From Hyphomonadaceae bacterium ML37 (GTDB lineage: Bacteria > Pseudomonadota > Alphaproteobacteria > Caulobacterales > Maricaulaceae), in contig CP091241.1 in NCBI GenBank assembly GCA_027627685.1, positions 1,365,191 through 1,429,190 of the forward strand: a stretch of 64,000 nucleotides of DNA. Reading direction: 5' to 3'. Of this stretch, positions 17,697 through 26,458 are shown piece after piece. Positions within the stretch are counted from its first letter, which is position 1, and every line of letters begins with the position of its first letter. The notes under the pieces are model-generated. The model did not search any database and was not told where the DNA came from. It was given only the letters and a program-made list of their open reading frames with translations. The position numbers and the translations under genes were made by a program.

Positions 17697-17725
17697 TTGC
17701 AGATGCGAGGCGTTTGCAAATAAAG
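17697..17725 (+). promoter_or_regulatory. Possible nuo operon promoter
   Basis: TTGCAG (17697-17702), a 17-base spacer and ATAAAG (17720-17725) resemble a sigma70 promoter about 150 bases before nuoA. The element GTTTGCA occurs at 17695-17701 and again in the spacer at 17712-17718, 17 bp apart. The rest of the 286-base gap between macA and nuoA shows no other clear signal. Weakly supported. Confidence 0.25.
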
Positions 17726-17876
17726 CCGGTTTCAGCGGCGTTATGACCCGTGCGTAGCGGTGGTTTCGTCTTGCGGCCCATGGCGCACCGCACTAGCTTC
17801 CGCCGCGATCGAGACCGGGCTGGCGCGCCGGGCCGGAACCCGGATCATAACCTTCGCTGCAAGGGATGCGTCGCGG

Positions 17877-18242
17877 ATGAACGCGCTGCTCTTGGAATAC
17901 CTGCCCATCGCTATTTTCACAGGGATCGCGGCCGCGCTCGGCATCGCGTTCATTCTGGCCGCCTTCGTATTGGCGCCGTCGGATCCCGACCCGGAAAAGG
18001 TGTCGACCTATGAATGCGGCTTCAACGCATTCGACGATGCGCGCATGAAATTCGACGTGCGATTCTATTTGGTGGCCATTCTGTTCATCATCTTCGATCT
18101 GGAGGTGGCCTTCCTGTTCCCGTGGATCTTCCCGGTGTTCGAGGGGAACATATTCGCGTTCTGGTCAATGATCGCGTTCCTGGGCGTCCTGACGGTCGGG
18201 TTCCTGTACGAGTGGCGCAAGGGCGCCCTGGACTGGGAGTAG
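17877..18242 (+). CDS. nuoA: NADH-quinone oxidoreductase subunit A
   Basis: A 121-residue membrane subunit of complex I, with three helices and the hallmark loop [20 protein letters not shown] at about residues 43-62, including the conserved Cys47. [10 protein letters not shown] follows in the second helix. I chose the ATG at 17877 because it gives the normal length and N-terminus ([14 protein letters not shown]); the frame extends upstream without support. It begins the nuo operon, with nuoB four bases downstream. The subunit lies near the quinone site and the junction of the two arms. Confidence 0.97.
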   Translation: MNALLLEYLPIAIFTGIAAALGIAFILAAFVLAPSDPDPEKVSTYECGFNAFDDARMKFDVRFYLVAILFIIFDLEVAFLFPWIFPVFEGNIFAFWSMIAFLGVLTVGFLYEWRKGALDWE

Positions 18243-18246
18243 GGCC

Positions 18247-18810
18247 ATGTCGCAGATCATCACCCCGGCCGGAGCCGGCGCGCGCGCCGCGACCCCCGGC
18301 TATGACCCTCAGAAGCACGACCCGTTCTTTGACGGCGTCAGCGACCAGCTGGCCGACAAGGGCTTCATCGTCGCGGCCGCGGATGATCTGATCACCTGGG
18401 CGCGCACCGGCTCGTTGATGTGGATGACGTTCGGGCTGGCGTGCTGCGCGGTGGAGATGATGCAGGCGTCCATGCCGCGCTACGACATCGAGCGCCTGGG
18501 CGCCGCGCCGCGCGGATCTCCGCGCCAGTCCGACGTGATGATCGTGGCGGGCACGCTCACCAACAAGATGGCCCCGGCCCTGCGCAAGGTCTACGACCAG
18601 ATGCCCGAGCCGCGCTACGTCATCTCCATGGGATCGTGTGCAAACGGCGGCGGGTACTACCATTATTCGTATTCCGTGGTGCGCGGATGTGACCGGATTG
18701 TACCGGTGGACATCTATGTGCCCGGCTGCCCGCCCACCGCCGAGGCGCTGGTGTACGGCATCCTGCAACTGCAGAAGAAAATCCGCCGCGAAGGGTCGAT
18801 CGAGCGCTAG
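18247..18810 (+). CDS. nuoB: NADH-quinone oxidoreductase subunit B
   Basis: A 187-residue peripheral-arm subunit carrying the terminal 4Fe-4S cluster N2, which hands electrons to quinone. The four ligands are visible: Cys66 and Cys67 in [11 protein letters not shown], Cys131 in [16 protein letters not shown], and Cys161 in [11 protein letters not shown]. The N-terminal 25 residues are a variable extension. The start is four bases after nuoA. The length is normal for alphaproteobacteria. Confidence 0.98.
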   Translation: MSQIITPAGAGARAATPGYDPQKHDPFFDGVSDQLADKGFIVAAADDLITWARTGSLMWMTFGLACCAVEMMQASMPRYDIERLGAAPRGSPRQSDVMIVAGTLTNKMAPALRKVYDQMPEPRYVISMGSCANGGGYYHYSYSVVRGCDRIVPVDIYVPGCPPTAEALVYGILQLQKKIRREGSIER

Positions 18811-18849
18811 GCGCTTGAGACCGGCACGCGGCCCGGCCTGAACGAGGGT

Positions 18850-19467
18850 GTGGTGAGCACGACCGAGACGCTGAACGAACTGGCCGAGCATATCGAGGCG
18901 GCGCTCGAGGAGCATGTGCGCGGCTGGGAGATCGCGTGCGGCGAACTGACCGTCAGCATTCACCGCGACCGCGTCGCCAAGGTGATGCGCTTCCTGCGCG
19001 ATGACGCGACGTGCCGCTTCACCACGCTGGTCGATATCTGCGGCGTGGACTGGCCGGCGCGCGCCGACCGGTTCGACGTGGTCTATCACCTACTCTCGAT
19101 GCACCATAACCACCGGGTGCGCGTGGTGCTGACCACGGACGAGGATACGCCGGTGGATTCGCTGGTGGCCATCTTCCCCGCCGCCAACTGGTTCGAGCGC
19201 GAGGCGTTCGACATGTATGGCGTGTTGTTCAACAACCATCCCGACTTGCGCCGCATCCTCACTGATTACGGCTTCCACGGCCATCCGCTGCGCAAGGACT
19301 TCCCGCTGACCGGCTTCACTCAGGTCGTATATGACGAGGAGCAGAAGCGGGTGGTGTCCGAGCCGGTCTCGCTCGTCCAGGAATACCGCGATTTCGATTT
19401 CCTCTCGCCCTGGGAAGGCGCGCAATACGTCCTGCCCGGCGATGAAAAAGCCGGGGCAAAATCATGA
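18850..19467 (+). CDS. nuoC: NADH-quinone oxidoreductase subunit C
   Basis: A 205-residue peripheral-arm subunit (30 kDa type). The core is [20 protein letters not shown] at about residues 59-78, followed by the signature [20 protein letters not shown] near 117-136 and [16 protein letters not shown]. The start is a GTG at 18850 (a second GTG is at 18853) after GAGGG. NuoC and NuoD are separate here, unlike the fused NuoCD of enterobacteria. Its stop overlaps the next, non-nuo, gene by four bases. Confidence 0.97.
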   Translation: MVSTTETLNELAEHIEAALEEHVRGWEIACGELTVSIHRDRVAKVMRFLRDDATCRFTTLVDICGVDWPARADRFDVVYHLLSMHHNHRVRVVLTTDEDTPVDSLVAIFPAANWFEREAFDMYGVLFNNHPDLRRILTDYGFHGHPLRKDFPLTGFTQVVYDEEQKRVVSEPVSLVQEYRDFDFLSPWEGAQYVLPGDEKAGAKS

Positions 19468-19874
19468 TTGACGTCGTCATCTCGATGCTGGCGCTTGTCG
19501 CCGTGCAGGGTGCTGAAGAGCCTGTGTATGACATCGCGCACGCACAAGGCTGCGCCGGTCAGTTCGCGTTTCTGACCGATCGTGGCGGCCGCAACATCGC
19601 TACGCTGGCGCCCGAAGAGAGCCTGGAATCCTTGACGGGTGATCTGGACTTCTGGGATGCGCGCCTCGCCTTGTTCGCCGACACGCCCCAGCGCGCCACA
19701 GACCTGCGCAATCTGGCCGTGGCGGACGCGGCGCTCACCAGCGCCCAGCTCATCATGTCCCAGGGTCTCGGCGCCGTGCAGGCGCGGGTGGGCGGCGCGC
19801 TTGCGCAATGCCGCGCCGACCGCAGCGTGATCGAGGCGGACGGCCAGGCTGCCGGGGAGATGTCGGATGGCTGA
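19464..19874 (+). CDS. Small exported protein inside the nuo operon, unknown function
   Basis: A 136-residue protein with a short probable signal peptide ([19 protein letters not shown]) and two cysteines (near residues 30 and 117) that could form a disulphide. The rest is mostly helical by composition ([19 protein letters not shown]). It overlaps nuoC by four bases and nuoD by eight, so it is translated within the complex I operon. I recognise no family. Location between C and D suggests a role linked to complex I or the envelope, but the sequence does not show it. Confidence 0.65.
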   Translation: MIDVVISMLALVAVQGAEEPVYDIAHAQGCAGQFAFLTDRGGRNIATLAPEESLESLTGDLDFWDARLALFADTPQRATDLRNLAVADAALTSAQLIMSQGLGAVQARVGGALAQCRADRSVIEADGQAAGEMSDG

Positions 19875-21057
19875 AACGGACATCCGCAATTTCACCATCA
19901 ATTTCGGGCCCGTTCACCCGGCGGCCCACGGCGTGCTGCGCCTGGTGCTGGAGCTCAATGGCGAGGTGGTCGAGCGCGTCGATCCCCATATCGGCCTGCT
20001 TCATCGCGGCACCGAGAAGCTGCTGGAGCACAAGACTTATCTTCAGGGCATCGGCTATTTTGACCGGCTCGATTACGTCGCCCCGATGAACCAGGAGCAT
20101 GCCTTCTGCCTGGCCATCGAGAAGCTGGCGGATATTCCGGTCCCCAAGCGCGGCTCCTACGTGCGGGTGCTGTATTGCGAAATCGGCCGCATCCTCAACC
20201 ATTTGCTCAACATCACCACCCAGGCGCTGGACGTGGGCGCGCTCACTCCGCCGCTGTGGGGGTTTGAAGAGCGCGAGAAGCTGATGGGCTTTTACGAGCG
20301 CGCGTCCGGCGCGCGCCTGCACGCTCATTACTTCCGTCCGGGCGGCGTGCATCAGGACCTGCCCCAAGCGCTGATCGACGACATTCTGACCTGGTGTGAC
20401 GCCTTCCCCCAGGCGCTGGCTGATATTGAGACCCTGCTGACCGATAACCGCATCTTCAAGGCGCGCAATGTCGATATCGGCGTGGTGTCCAAAGACGATG
20501 CGCTGGCCTGGGGCTTTTCCGGCGTCATGGTGCGCGGCTCAGGCATGGCGTGGGATCTGCGCCGCGCCCAGCCCTATGAGGTCTATGACGAGCTCGACTT
20601 CAAAATTCCCGTGGGCAAGAACGGCGACAATTACGACCGGTATCTCTGCCGCGTGGAGGAGATGTATGAGTCGACCAAGATCATGCGCCAGTGCTGCGAA
20701 TGGCTCTCCAAACCGGAGAACCAGGGCGAGGTGCTGCCCACTGACACCAAGTTCGCGCCGCCGCGCCGGGCCGAGATGAAGCGCTCCATGGAAGCGCTGA
20801 TCCATCACTTCAAGCTCTACACCGAAGGCGTCCATGTGCCCGAGGGCCATTGCTACGCCGCCGTTGAGGCGCCCAAGGGCGAGTTCGGCGTCTATCTGAT
20901 CGCCGATGGCACCAACAAGCCCTACCGGGTGAAGATCCGCGCGCCCGGCTTTGCCCACCTGGCCGCTATGGATCACCTCAACAAGGGTCACATGCTGGCT
21001 GACGTGTCGGCGATCCTGGGCTCTCTGGACATCGTGTTCGGGGAGATTGACCGGTGA
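19867..21057 (+). CDS. nuoD: NADH-quinone oxidoreductase subunit D
   Basis: A 396-residue peripheral-arm subunit related to the large subunit of NiFe hydrogenases and forming much of the quinone cavity. Visible signatures are [20 protein letters not shown] at about residues 12-31, [17 protein letters not shown] near 38-54, and [19 protein letters not shown] near 220. The C-terminus [11 protein letters not shown] is typical. The start overlaps the preceding small gene by eight bases, and the stop touches the following lipoprotein gene. Confidence 0.98.
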   Translation: MAETDIRNFTINFGPVHPAAHGVLRLVLELNGEVVERVDPHIGLLHRGTEKLLEHKTYLQGIGYFDRLDYVAPMNQEHAFCLAIEKLADIPVPKRGSYVRVLYCEIGRILNHLLNITTQALDVGALTPPLWGFEEREKLMGFYERASGARLHAHYFRPGGVHQDLPQALIDDILTWCDAFPQALADIETLLTDNRIFKARNVDIGVVSKDDALAWGFSGVMVRGSGMAWDLRRAQPYEVYDELDFKIPVGKNGDNYDRYLCRVEEMYESTKIMRQCCEWLSKPENQGEVLPTDTKFAPPRRAEMKRSMEALIHHFKLYTEGVHVPEGHCYAAVEAPKGEFGVYLIADGTNKPYRVKIRAPGFAHLAAMDHLNKGHMLADVSAILGSLDIVFGEIDR

Positions 21058-21518
21058 TGCGCCGTTTTCTCATCCTGTCCGGCCTTCTGGCGCTTGCCGC
21101 CTGCACCGGGGCGAGCGAAGAGCGCGCCCATGAGCATGACGCTGTGCTCAACGCCTTCCCGCCGCTCGAGCGCCCGCATTATGTGGCCAATTTCCCGATG
21201 GATTGCCGTGAGGGTGAAGGCGAGGTTGAAGGCGAAACGCTGTGCCGGACCTGCACCGTGATGGCGCTGGGCGCCGCCGATGATCTGGCCGTCGATGCGG
21301 AGCTGTACCGGCACACGCTGCGCCGTGATGAGTCCGGCGTCATGCGCAATGCGATTTCGGCGCCGCTGGGCCGTCAGGACTTCAGCCATGACGATACGAT
21401 CGGGGGCGTGCGCGGCGCCATCGCGCTGGGCCACGCCTGGTGCGCGGCCCAAGGCGCGGTGCGCCTGGTCGTCCTCAAGGATGAGCTCGCCGCCGTGTTC
21501 AGCGGGGGTGACAATTGA
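21057..21518 (+). CDS. Predicted lipoprotein inside the nuo operon, unknown function
   Basis: A 153-residue protein with a lipoprotein signal peptide ([16 protein letters not shown], lipobox LAAC, lipidated Cys16). The mature part is acidic and contains several more cysteines (MDCREGEG, LCRTCTV, HAWCAAQ). I recognise no family. I prefer the ATG at 21057 (TGATG junction with nuoD) over a GTG at 21054. The next gene starts on its stop codon in the same way, so the pair is tightly coupled to nuoD and nuoE. Confidence 0.65.
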   Translation: MRRFLILSGLLALAACTGASEERAHEHDAVLNAFPPLERPHYVANFPMDCREGEGEVEGETLCRTCTVMALGAADDLAVDAELYRHTLRRDESGVMRNAISAPLGRQDFSHDDTIGGVRGAIALGHAWCAAQGAVRLVVLKDELAAVFSGGDN

Positions 21519-21901
21519 TGCTCGCCGCCCACGCCCTCGCTCAGGCTGCGCTGAGCCCGGCTGTTCTGGCCGAGCGTCAGCTGGCCGCGTATAACGCGCG
21601 CGATCTGGACGCCTTCGCCGCCTGCTTTGCGCCGGATGTGGAGGTCTATGACTTCCCCGGCGTGCTGGTGGTTCAGGGCCGTGATGCGTTCCGCGCCCGC
21701 TATGTGGAGCGCTTCAAGAGCGAGGGCCTGCACGCCATTGCGGTGCACCGCGCCGTCATTGGCGAGCGCGTCATCGATCACGAGCGCGTCTGGCTGGACG
21801 GACCGGGCAAGAGCGCGCCCGTCGATCTTGTCGTCATTTACACCGTGCGCGGCGGCCTGATCGCGCGCGTGGACTTCATCAAGGAAGGGTCGCCCCGATG
21901 A
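21518..21901 (+). CDS. SnoaL-like/NTF2-fold protein
   Basis: A 127-residue protein of the nuclear transport factor 2 fold (SnoaL/steroid isomerase group). The family pattern is LAAYNARDLDAFAACFAPDV at about residues 22-41, followed by VEVYDFPG and the FRARYVERF stretch. The fold binds small hydrophobic ligands, sometimes with catalysis; no substrate can be inferred. The first 15 residues are mildly hydrophobic, but a signal peptide is doubtful. It lies between the lipoprotein gene and nuoE, with TGATG and ATGA junctions on both sides. Confidence 0.72.
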   Translation: MLAAHALAQAALSPAVLAERQLAAYNARDLDAFAACFAPDVEVYDFPGVLVVQGRDAFRARYVERFKSEGLHAIAVHRAVIGERVIDHERVWLDGPGKSAPVDLVVIYTVRGGLIARVDFIKEGSPR

Positions 21902-22809
21902 GCGTGCGCCGCCTGGCCAAAATCCAGCCCGAGAGCTTTGCCTTCAACGAAGACAGCGAAGCCAAGATCGCGTTCTGGATGAAGAAATACCCTGAAGAGC
22001 GCAAAGCCTCGGCGGTGATCCCGCTCCTTTGGATCGCCCAGAAGCAGGATGGCTGGGTGTCAGAGCCCGCCATGCGCGAGATCGCGGCGCGCTGCGCCAT
22101 GCCCTATATCCGCGTTTATGAGGTCGCGACCTTCTACACCATGTTCAATTTGGAGCCCGTGGGCCAGCACCTGATCCAGGTGTGCGGCACCACGCCGTGC
22201 TGGCTGCGCGGGGCGGACGGGCTGAAAGCCGTGTGCGAAAAGCGCATCGGTCCCAAGGGCCGGGGCCACCTGTCCGCCGACGGGAAGTTTTCCTGGGAAG
22301 AGGTGGAGTGTCTGGGCGCCTGCACCAATGCGCCCATGGTTCAGATTTCCAACGCGGACGGGGATTATTATTACGAAGACCTGACGCCGGAGGCTCTGGA
22401 AGGCATTCTGGACGATCTGGCCGCTGGCAAAACGGTGGAGAGCGGCCCGGTGACGCGCCGTCACTGTTCGGAGCCGACCAAGGCCAAGGTGAAGGTGCTC
22501 GAGGACGCCAGCCTGTTTGACGGCTCGCGCGCGAAATCGATCACGCTGCCGCACTCTGCCCGCGCGGCGGCCAAACCCGATGGCGACCGCAAGAGCAAGC
22601 CGGCGTCGGGTGCAGCCGGCAGCGCCAAGGCGGCAGTCCAAGCGCCGCAGAAAGACCGCCAGACGGCGGCTGACGCCAAGGCGGAGTCAGAGGCGCCAGC
22701 GGCGAAGAAGCAGCCGGCCAGAAAGCTCGCCGGCGCCAAGACGGCTGCGGCCAAGCCCGCTGCGAAAAAGCCTGCCGCCAAAAAGCCCGCTGCGAAGAAG
22801 GACGAATAG
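21898..22809 (+). CDS. nuoE: NADH-quinone oxidoreductase subunit E with long basic C-terminal tail
   Basis: The 24-kDa subunit carrying the 2Fe-2S cluster N1a. The four ligands are Cys96 and Cys101 (QVCGTTPCWLRG) and Cys138 and Cys142 (ECLGACTNAPM). The conserved core ends near residue 200. A tail of about 85-100 residues follows, rich in Ala, Lys and Pro, ending in repeated PAAKK units (residues 285-303). Total length is 303, against roughly 160-240 in the family. The ATG overlaps the SnoaL-like stop by four bases; nuoF follows after three bases. Confidence 0.96.
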   Translation: MSVRRLAKIQPESFAFNEDSEAKIAFWMKKYPEERKASAVIPLLWIAQKQDGWVSEPAMREIAARCAMPYIRVYEVATFYTMFNLEPVGQHLIQVCGTTPCWLRGADGLKAVCEKRIGPKGRGHLSADGKFSWEEVECLGACTNAPMVQISNADGDYYYEDLTPEALEGILDDLAAGKTVESGPVTRRHCSEPTKAKVKVLEDASLFDGSRAKSITLPHSARAAAKPDGDRKSKPASGAAGSAKAAVQAPQKDRQTAADAKAESEAPAAKKQPARKLAGAKTAAAKPAAKKPAAKKPAAKKDE

Positions 22810-22812
22810 ATC

Positions 22813-24114
22813 ATGCTTCTTCAGGACAAGGACCGCATCTTCACCAATCTCTATGGCCGCCATGACTGGCGCCTGGAGGCGGCGCGCCAGCGCGGATGCT
22901 GGAATGGCACGGCGGACATTCTTCAAGAGGGCCGCGACTGGATCATTGATCAGGTCAAGAAATCGGGCCTGCGCGGACGCGGCGGGGCGGGCTTCCCCAC
23001 CGGTCTGAAATGGTCCTTCATGCCCAAAGACGTGGGCGCGCGCCCGCATTATCTGGTGGTCAATGCCGACGAGTCCGAGCCGGGCACGTGCAAGGACCGC
23101 GAGATGATGCGCAACGACCCCCATCACCTCGTCGAGGGCTGCCTCATCGCGTCTTTCGCGATGCAGGCCCATGCCTGCTACATCTATATCCGCGGCGAAT
23201 ACGTGCTGGAGCGCGAGCGCCTGGAGGCGGCCATCGCCGAGGCCTATGAGGCCAAGCTCATCGGCCCGGGCAATATCCACGGCTGGGATTTCGAGCTCTA
23301 CGTCCATCACGGCGCCGGCGCCTATATCTGCGGCGAGGAGACGGCGCTGCTGGAAAGCCTGGAAGGCAAGAAGGGCCAGCCGCGCCTCAAACCCCCATTC
23401 CCGGCAGGCGCCGGCCTCTATGGTTGCCCGACCACGGTCAACAATGTGGAATCCATCGCCGTGGTCCCGACCATTCTGCGCCGGGGCGCCGACTGGTTTT
23501 CCGGCTTCGGACGTGACGGCAATGCCGGCACCAAGGTCTTCTCCATCTCCGGGCATGTGAACGCGCCGTGCAATATCGAAGAGGCGATGAGCATCCCGCT
23601 GCGCACCCTGATCGACCAGTATGCCGGCGGCGTGCGCGGCGGCTGGGACAATCTGAAAGCCGTTATCCCGGGCGGCTCGTCCGTGCCGCTTCTGCCCAAG
23701 GATATTTGCGACGACGTGCTGATGGATTTCGACGCCCTGCGCGAGCACAAGTCGGGCCTGGGCACGGCGGCGGTCATCGTCATGGACAACTCCACCGACG
23801 TGGTGAAGGCCATCGCGCGCATCAGCTATTTCTACAAGCATGAAAGCTGCGGCCAGTGCACGCCGTGCCGTGAGGGCACCGGCTGGATGTGGCGCGTGCT
23901 CGAACGCATGGCGCGCGGCGAAGCGGAAATGGCCGAGATTGACGGCCTGCTGGACGTGGCCAGCCAGGTGGAAGGCCACACGATCTGCGCGCTGGGCGAT
24001 GCTGCGGCCTGGCCGGTCCAGGGCCTGATCCGCCACTTCCGCCACGAGATTGAAGACCGCATCAATAATTACCGCGCCGGCAAGCCGGTGTTTGTGCCGG
24101 TGGCGGCGAAGTAG
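22813..24114 (+). CDS. nuoF: NADH-quinone oxidoreductase subunit F
   Basis: The 51-kDa, NADH-binding subunit with FMN and the 4Fe-4S cluster N3, where electrons enter complex I. Of its 433 residues, the flavin/NADH loop is [17 protein letters not shown] at about 53-69, followed by [14 protein letters not shown] near 86-99. The cluster motif is [15 protein letters not shown] near 345-359, with the fourth Cys in TICALGDAA. The length is normal. It starts three bases after nuoE. Confidence 0.98.
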   Translation: MLLQDKDRIFTNLYGRHDWRLEAARQRGCWNGTADILQEGRDWIIDQVKKSGLRGRGGAGFPTGLKWSFMPKDVGARPHYLVVNADESEPGTCKDREMMRNDPHHLVEGCLIASFAMQAHACYIYIRGEYVLERERLEAAIAEAYEAKLIGPGNIHGWDFELYVHHGAGAYICGEETALLESLEGKKGQPRLKPPFPAGAGLYGCPTTVNNVESIAVVPTILRRGADWFSGFGRDGNAGTKVFSISGHVNAPCNIEEAMSIPLRTLIDQYAGGVRGGWDNLKAVIPGGSSVPLLPKDICDDVLMDFDALREHKSGLGTAAVIVMDNSTDVVKAIARISYFYKHESCGQCTPCREGTGWMWRVLERMARGEAEMAEIDGLLDVASQVEGHTICALGDAAAWPVQGLIRHFRHEIEDRINNYRAGKPVFVPVAAK

Positions 24115-24123
24115 GGGAACATT

Positions 24124-24336
24124 ATGGGCGCTTCTATCGATGGCATGGTGATCGTTGCACTGCTCCTCGTTGGGGCACTGGTCGTATTTCCATGCTGGCG
24201 GATCATCTCGCGGACCGGACTGCCCGGAGCGTTGGGCCTGCTGGCGATCATACCGGTGGCGAACCTGGTACTGCTCTGGGTGCTCGCCTTTATCGACTGG
24301 CCTGCCCTGAAGAGAACCGGATCAAACAATGACTGA
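24124..24336 (+). CDS. Small membrane protein between nuoF and nuoG
   Basis: A 70-residue protein with two hydrophobic segments, MVIVALLLVGALVVFPCWRI at about 8-27 and ALGLLAIIPVANLVLLWVLA at about 36-55. GGGGAA lies just before the ATG. It overlaps the start of nuoG by eight bases. The pattern (a helix ending in WRI, a GLPG turn, then a helix ending FIDWP) recalls short membrane proteins elsewhere in alphaproteobacteria, but I cannot name a family. Confidence 0.6.
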   Translation: MGASIDGMVIVALLLVGALVVFPCWRIISRTGLPGALGLLAIIPVANLVLLWVLAFIDWPALKRTGSNND

Positions 24337-26452
24337 CACCCTTCGCACCATCCTCATCGACGGCGAGGAAATCTCCGTTCCGCAGGATTACAACCTGCTT
24401 CAGGCGGTCGAGGCGGCGGGCGGGGAGATTCCGCGCTTCTGCTATCACGAGCGCCTGTCGGTGGCGGGCAATTGCCGGATGTGCCTGGTGGAGCTGGTGG
24501 GCGCGCCCAAGCCGGTGGCGTCGTGCGCGTTTCTGGTGCGCGACATGCGCGGCGGGCCCAATGGCGAGCCGCCGGCCATGCGCACGCTCTCGCCCATGGT
24601 GAAGAAGGCGCGCGAAGGGGTGATGGAGTTCCTGCTCATCAACCACCCGCTGGACTGCCCGATCTGCGATCAGGGCGGCGAGTGCGACCTGCAGGACCAG
24701 TCCATGGCCTATGGCCGCTCGGGCTCGCGCTATGCGGAAAACAAGCGCGCGGTGGAAGACAAGTATATGGGCCCGCTGATCAAGACGATCATGACCCGCT
24801 GCATCCAGTGCACGCGCTGTGTGCGCTTCTCCACCGAGATTGCGGGGGTGCCCGAGCTGGGCGCCACCGGGCGCGGCGAGGACATGGAGATCACCACCTA
24901 TCTCGAGCAGTCCATGACGTCGGAGCTGTCGGGCAATGTCATTGATCTGTGCCCGGTGGGCGCGCTGACCTCCAAGCCATACGCCTTCAATGCGCGCCCC
25001 TGGGAACTGACCAAGACCGAGACCATCGACGTGATGGACGCGCTGGGCGCCAATATCCGCGTGGATAGCCGCTCGGGCGGCGTGCTGCGCATCCTGCCGC
25101 GCATCCATGACGACGTGAACGAGGAGTGGATCGGCGACAAGACCCGCTTTGTGTGGGACGGGCTCGGCCGCCAGCGCCTCGACCGCCCTTATGCGCGCAA
25201 GGATGGCCGGCTGGTCCCGATTGCCTGGGATGAAGCGCTGGCCATGGCTGCCGAGAAACTCTCCGGCGACCCGGCGCGCATCGGCGCCATTGCAGGCGAT
25301 CTCAATGAGGTCGAGGGCCTGAAGGCGGCCAAGGATTTGTTCGACGCGCTCGGCGTGGCGTCCATCGACTGCCGCCAGGACGGGGCGAAGCTCGGCGCGC
25401 GCGATGGATCTGCGCCGCGCCAGTCCTACCTGTTCAATTCCACCATCGCCGGGATCGACCAGGCCGACGCCATCCTGATCGTGGGCGCAAATCCGCGCCT
25501 TGAGGCGCCGGTGCTCAATGCGCGCATCCGCCAGCGCTGGCTCAATGCCGACTGCCAGATCGCGGTGATCGGCGAGGCGGGCGACCTGACCTATCCCTAC
25601 GAGCATCTGGGCGCTGGCCCCGATGTGCTGGCGGGGCTCGCCAAAAAGCGCTCGGGCTTCATCCAGACCCTCAAGGACGCCAAGCGCCCGATGATCATTC
25701 TGGGCATGGGCGCGCTGGCGCGGCCTGATGGGGCCCAGGTGCTGCGCGCGGCCGGCGCGCTCGCCAAGGCCGTGGGCGCAGTGAGCGCAGACTGGAACGG
25801 CTTCAACGTGCTGCACACGGCAGCGAGCCGTGTTGGCGCGCTCGATCTCGGCTTCCTGCCGGGCGAGGGCGGGCGCGATACGCACGCCATGCTGGACGCC
25901 GCGGGCAAGGGCGAGATGGATACGCTGGTGCTGCTGGGCGCCGATGAGCTGGACATGGACCGGCTGGGCAAGGCCTTCGTCATCTATGTGGGCCATCACG
26001 GCGATGCGGGCGCCATGCGCGCCGATCTGATCCTGCCGGGCGCGGCCTATACCGAGAAGCCGGGCCTCTATGTGAACACCGAGGGGCGCGCCCAGCTGGC
26101 GCTGCGCGCGGTGTTCCCCAAGGGCGAGGCCAAAGAGGACTGGGCGATCTTCCGCGCGCTGTCGGCGCGTCTGGGCAAGACGCTGCCCTATGACGATCTC
26201 AACGCCCTGCGCGCAGCGCTGATCGAGGCCAATCCGGTGTTCGGCCAGATCGACTATGCCCCGGGCGCCGATGGCGCGGCGGATTTCGATCCGACCACGC
26301 TGGGCGAGGCGGGCGAGGTGTCGAACGAGGCTTTCGCCAGCCCGATCAAGGATTATTACCTGACCAACGCCATCGCGCGGTCATCGAAAACCATGGGCGA
26401 ATGTTCGGCCATGGCGGCTGATGCGCGCGTCCGGCTGCAGGCGGCGGAGTAG
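24329..26452 (+). CDS. nuoG: NADH-quinone oxidoreductase subunit G
   Basis: The 75-kDa iron-sulphur subunit, 707 residues. The N-terminal 2Fe-2S ferredoxin domain has FCYHERLSVAGNCRMCLVE at about 37-55. Next come the His-Cys3 cluster region (HPLDCPICDQGGECDLQDQS near 107-126) and the 4Fe-4S cluster RCIQCTRCVRF near 156-166. The C-terminal half is the degenerate molybdopterin-oxidoreductase-like domain. The start overlaps the small membrane gene. All cluster ligands I looked for are present. Confidence 0.97.
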   Translation: MTDTLRTILIDGEEISVPQDYNLLQAVEAAGGEIPRFCYHERLSVAGNCRMCLVELVGAPKPVASCAFLVRDMRGGPNGEPPAMRTLSPMVKKAREGVMEFLLINHPLDCPICDQGGECDLQDQSMAYGRSGSRYAENKRAVEDKYMGPLIKTIMTRCIQCTRCVRFSTEIAGVPELGATGRGEDMEITTYLEQSMTSELSGNVIDLCPVGALTSKPYAFNARPWELTKTETIDVMDALGANIRVDSRSGGVLRILPRIHDDVNEEWIGDKTRFVWDGLGRQRLDRPYARKDGRLVPIAWDEALAMAAEKLSGDPARIGAIAGDLNEVEGLKAAKDLFDALGVASIDCRQDGAKLGARDGSAPRQSYLFNSTIAGIDQADAILIVGANPRLEAPVLNARIRQRWLNADCQIAVIGEAGDLTYPYEHLGAGPDVLAGLAKKRSGFIQTLKDAKRPMIILGMGALARPDGAQVLRAAGALAKAVGAVSADWNGFNVLHTAASRVGALDLGFLPGEGGRDTHAMLDAAGKGEMDTLVLLGADELDMDRLGKAFVIYVGHHGDAGAMRADLILPGAAYTEKPGLYVNTEGRAQLALRAVFPKGEAKEDWAIFRALSARLGKTLPYDDLNALRAALIEANPVFGQIDYAPGADGAADFDPTTLGEAGEVSNEAFASPIKDYYLTNAIARSSKTMGECSAMAADARVRLQAAE

Positions 26453-26458
26453 GGGCTG

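Noticed and set aside
22687-24045. Long minus-strand frame opposite nuoF (452 codons)
   Set aside because: It lies wholly antisense to a certain gene; the translation is rich in His, Arg, Ala and Gln with no domain, as expected from high-GC shadow frames.
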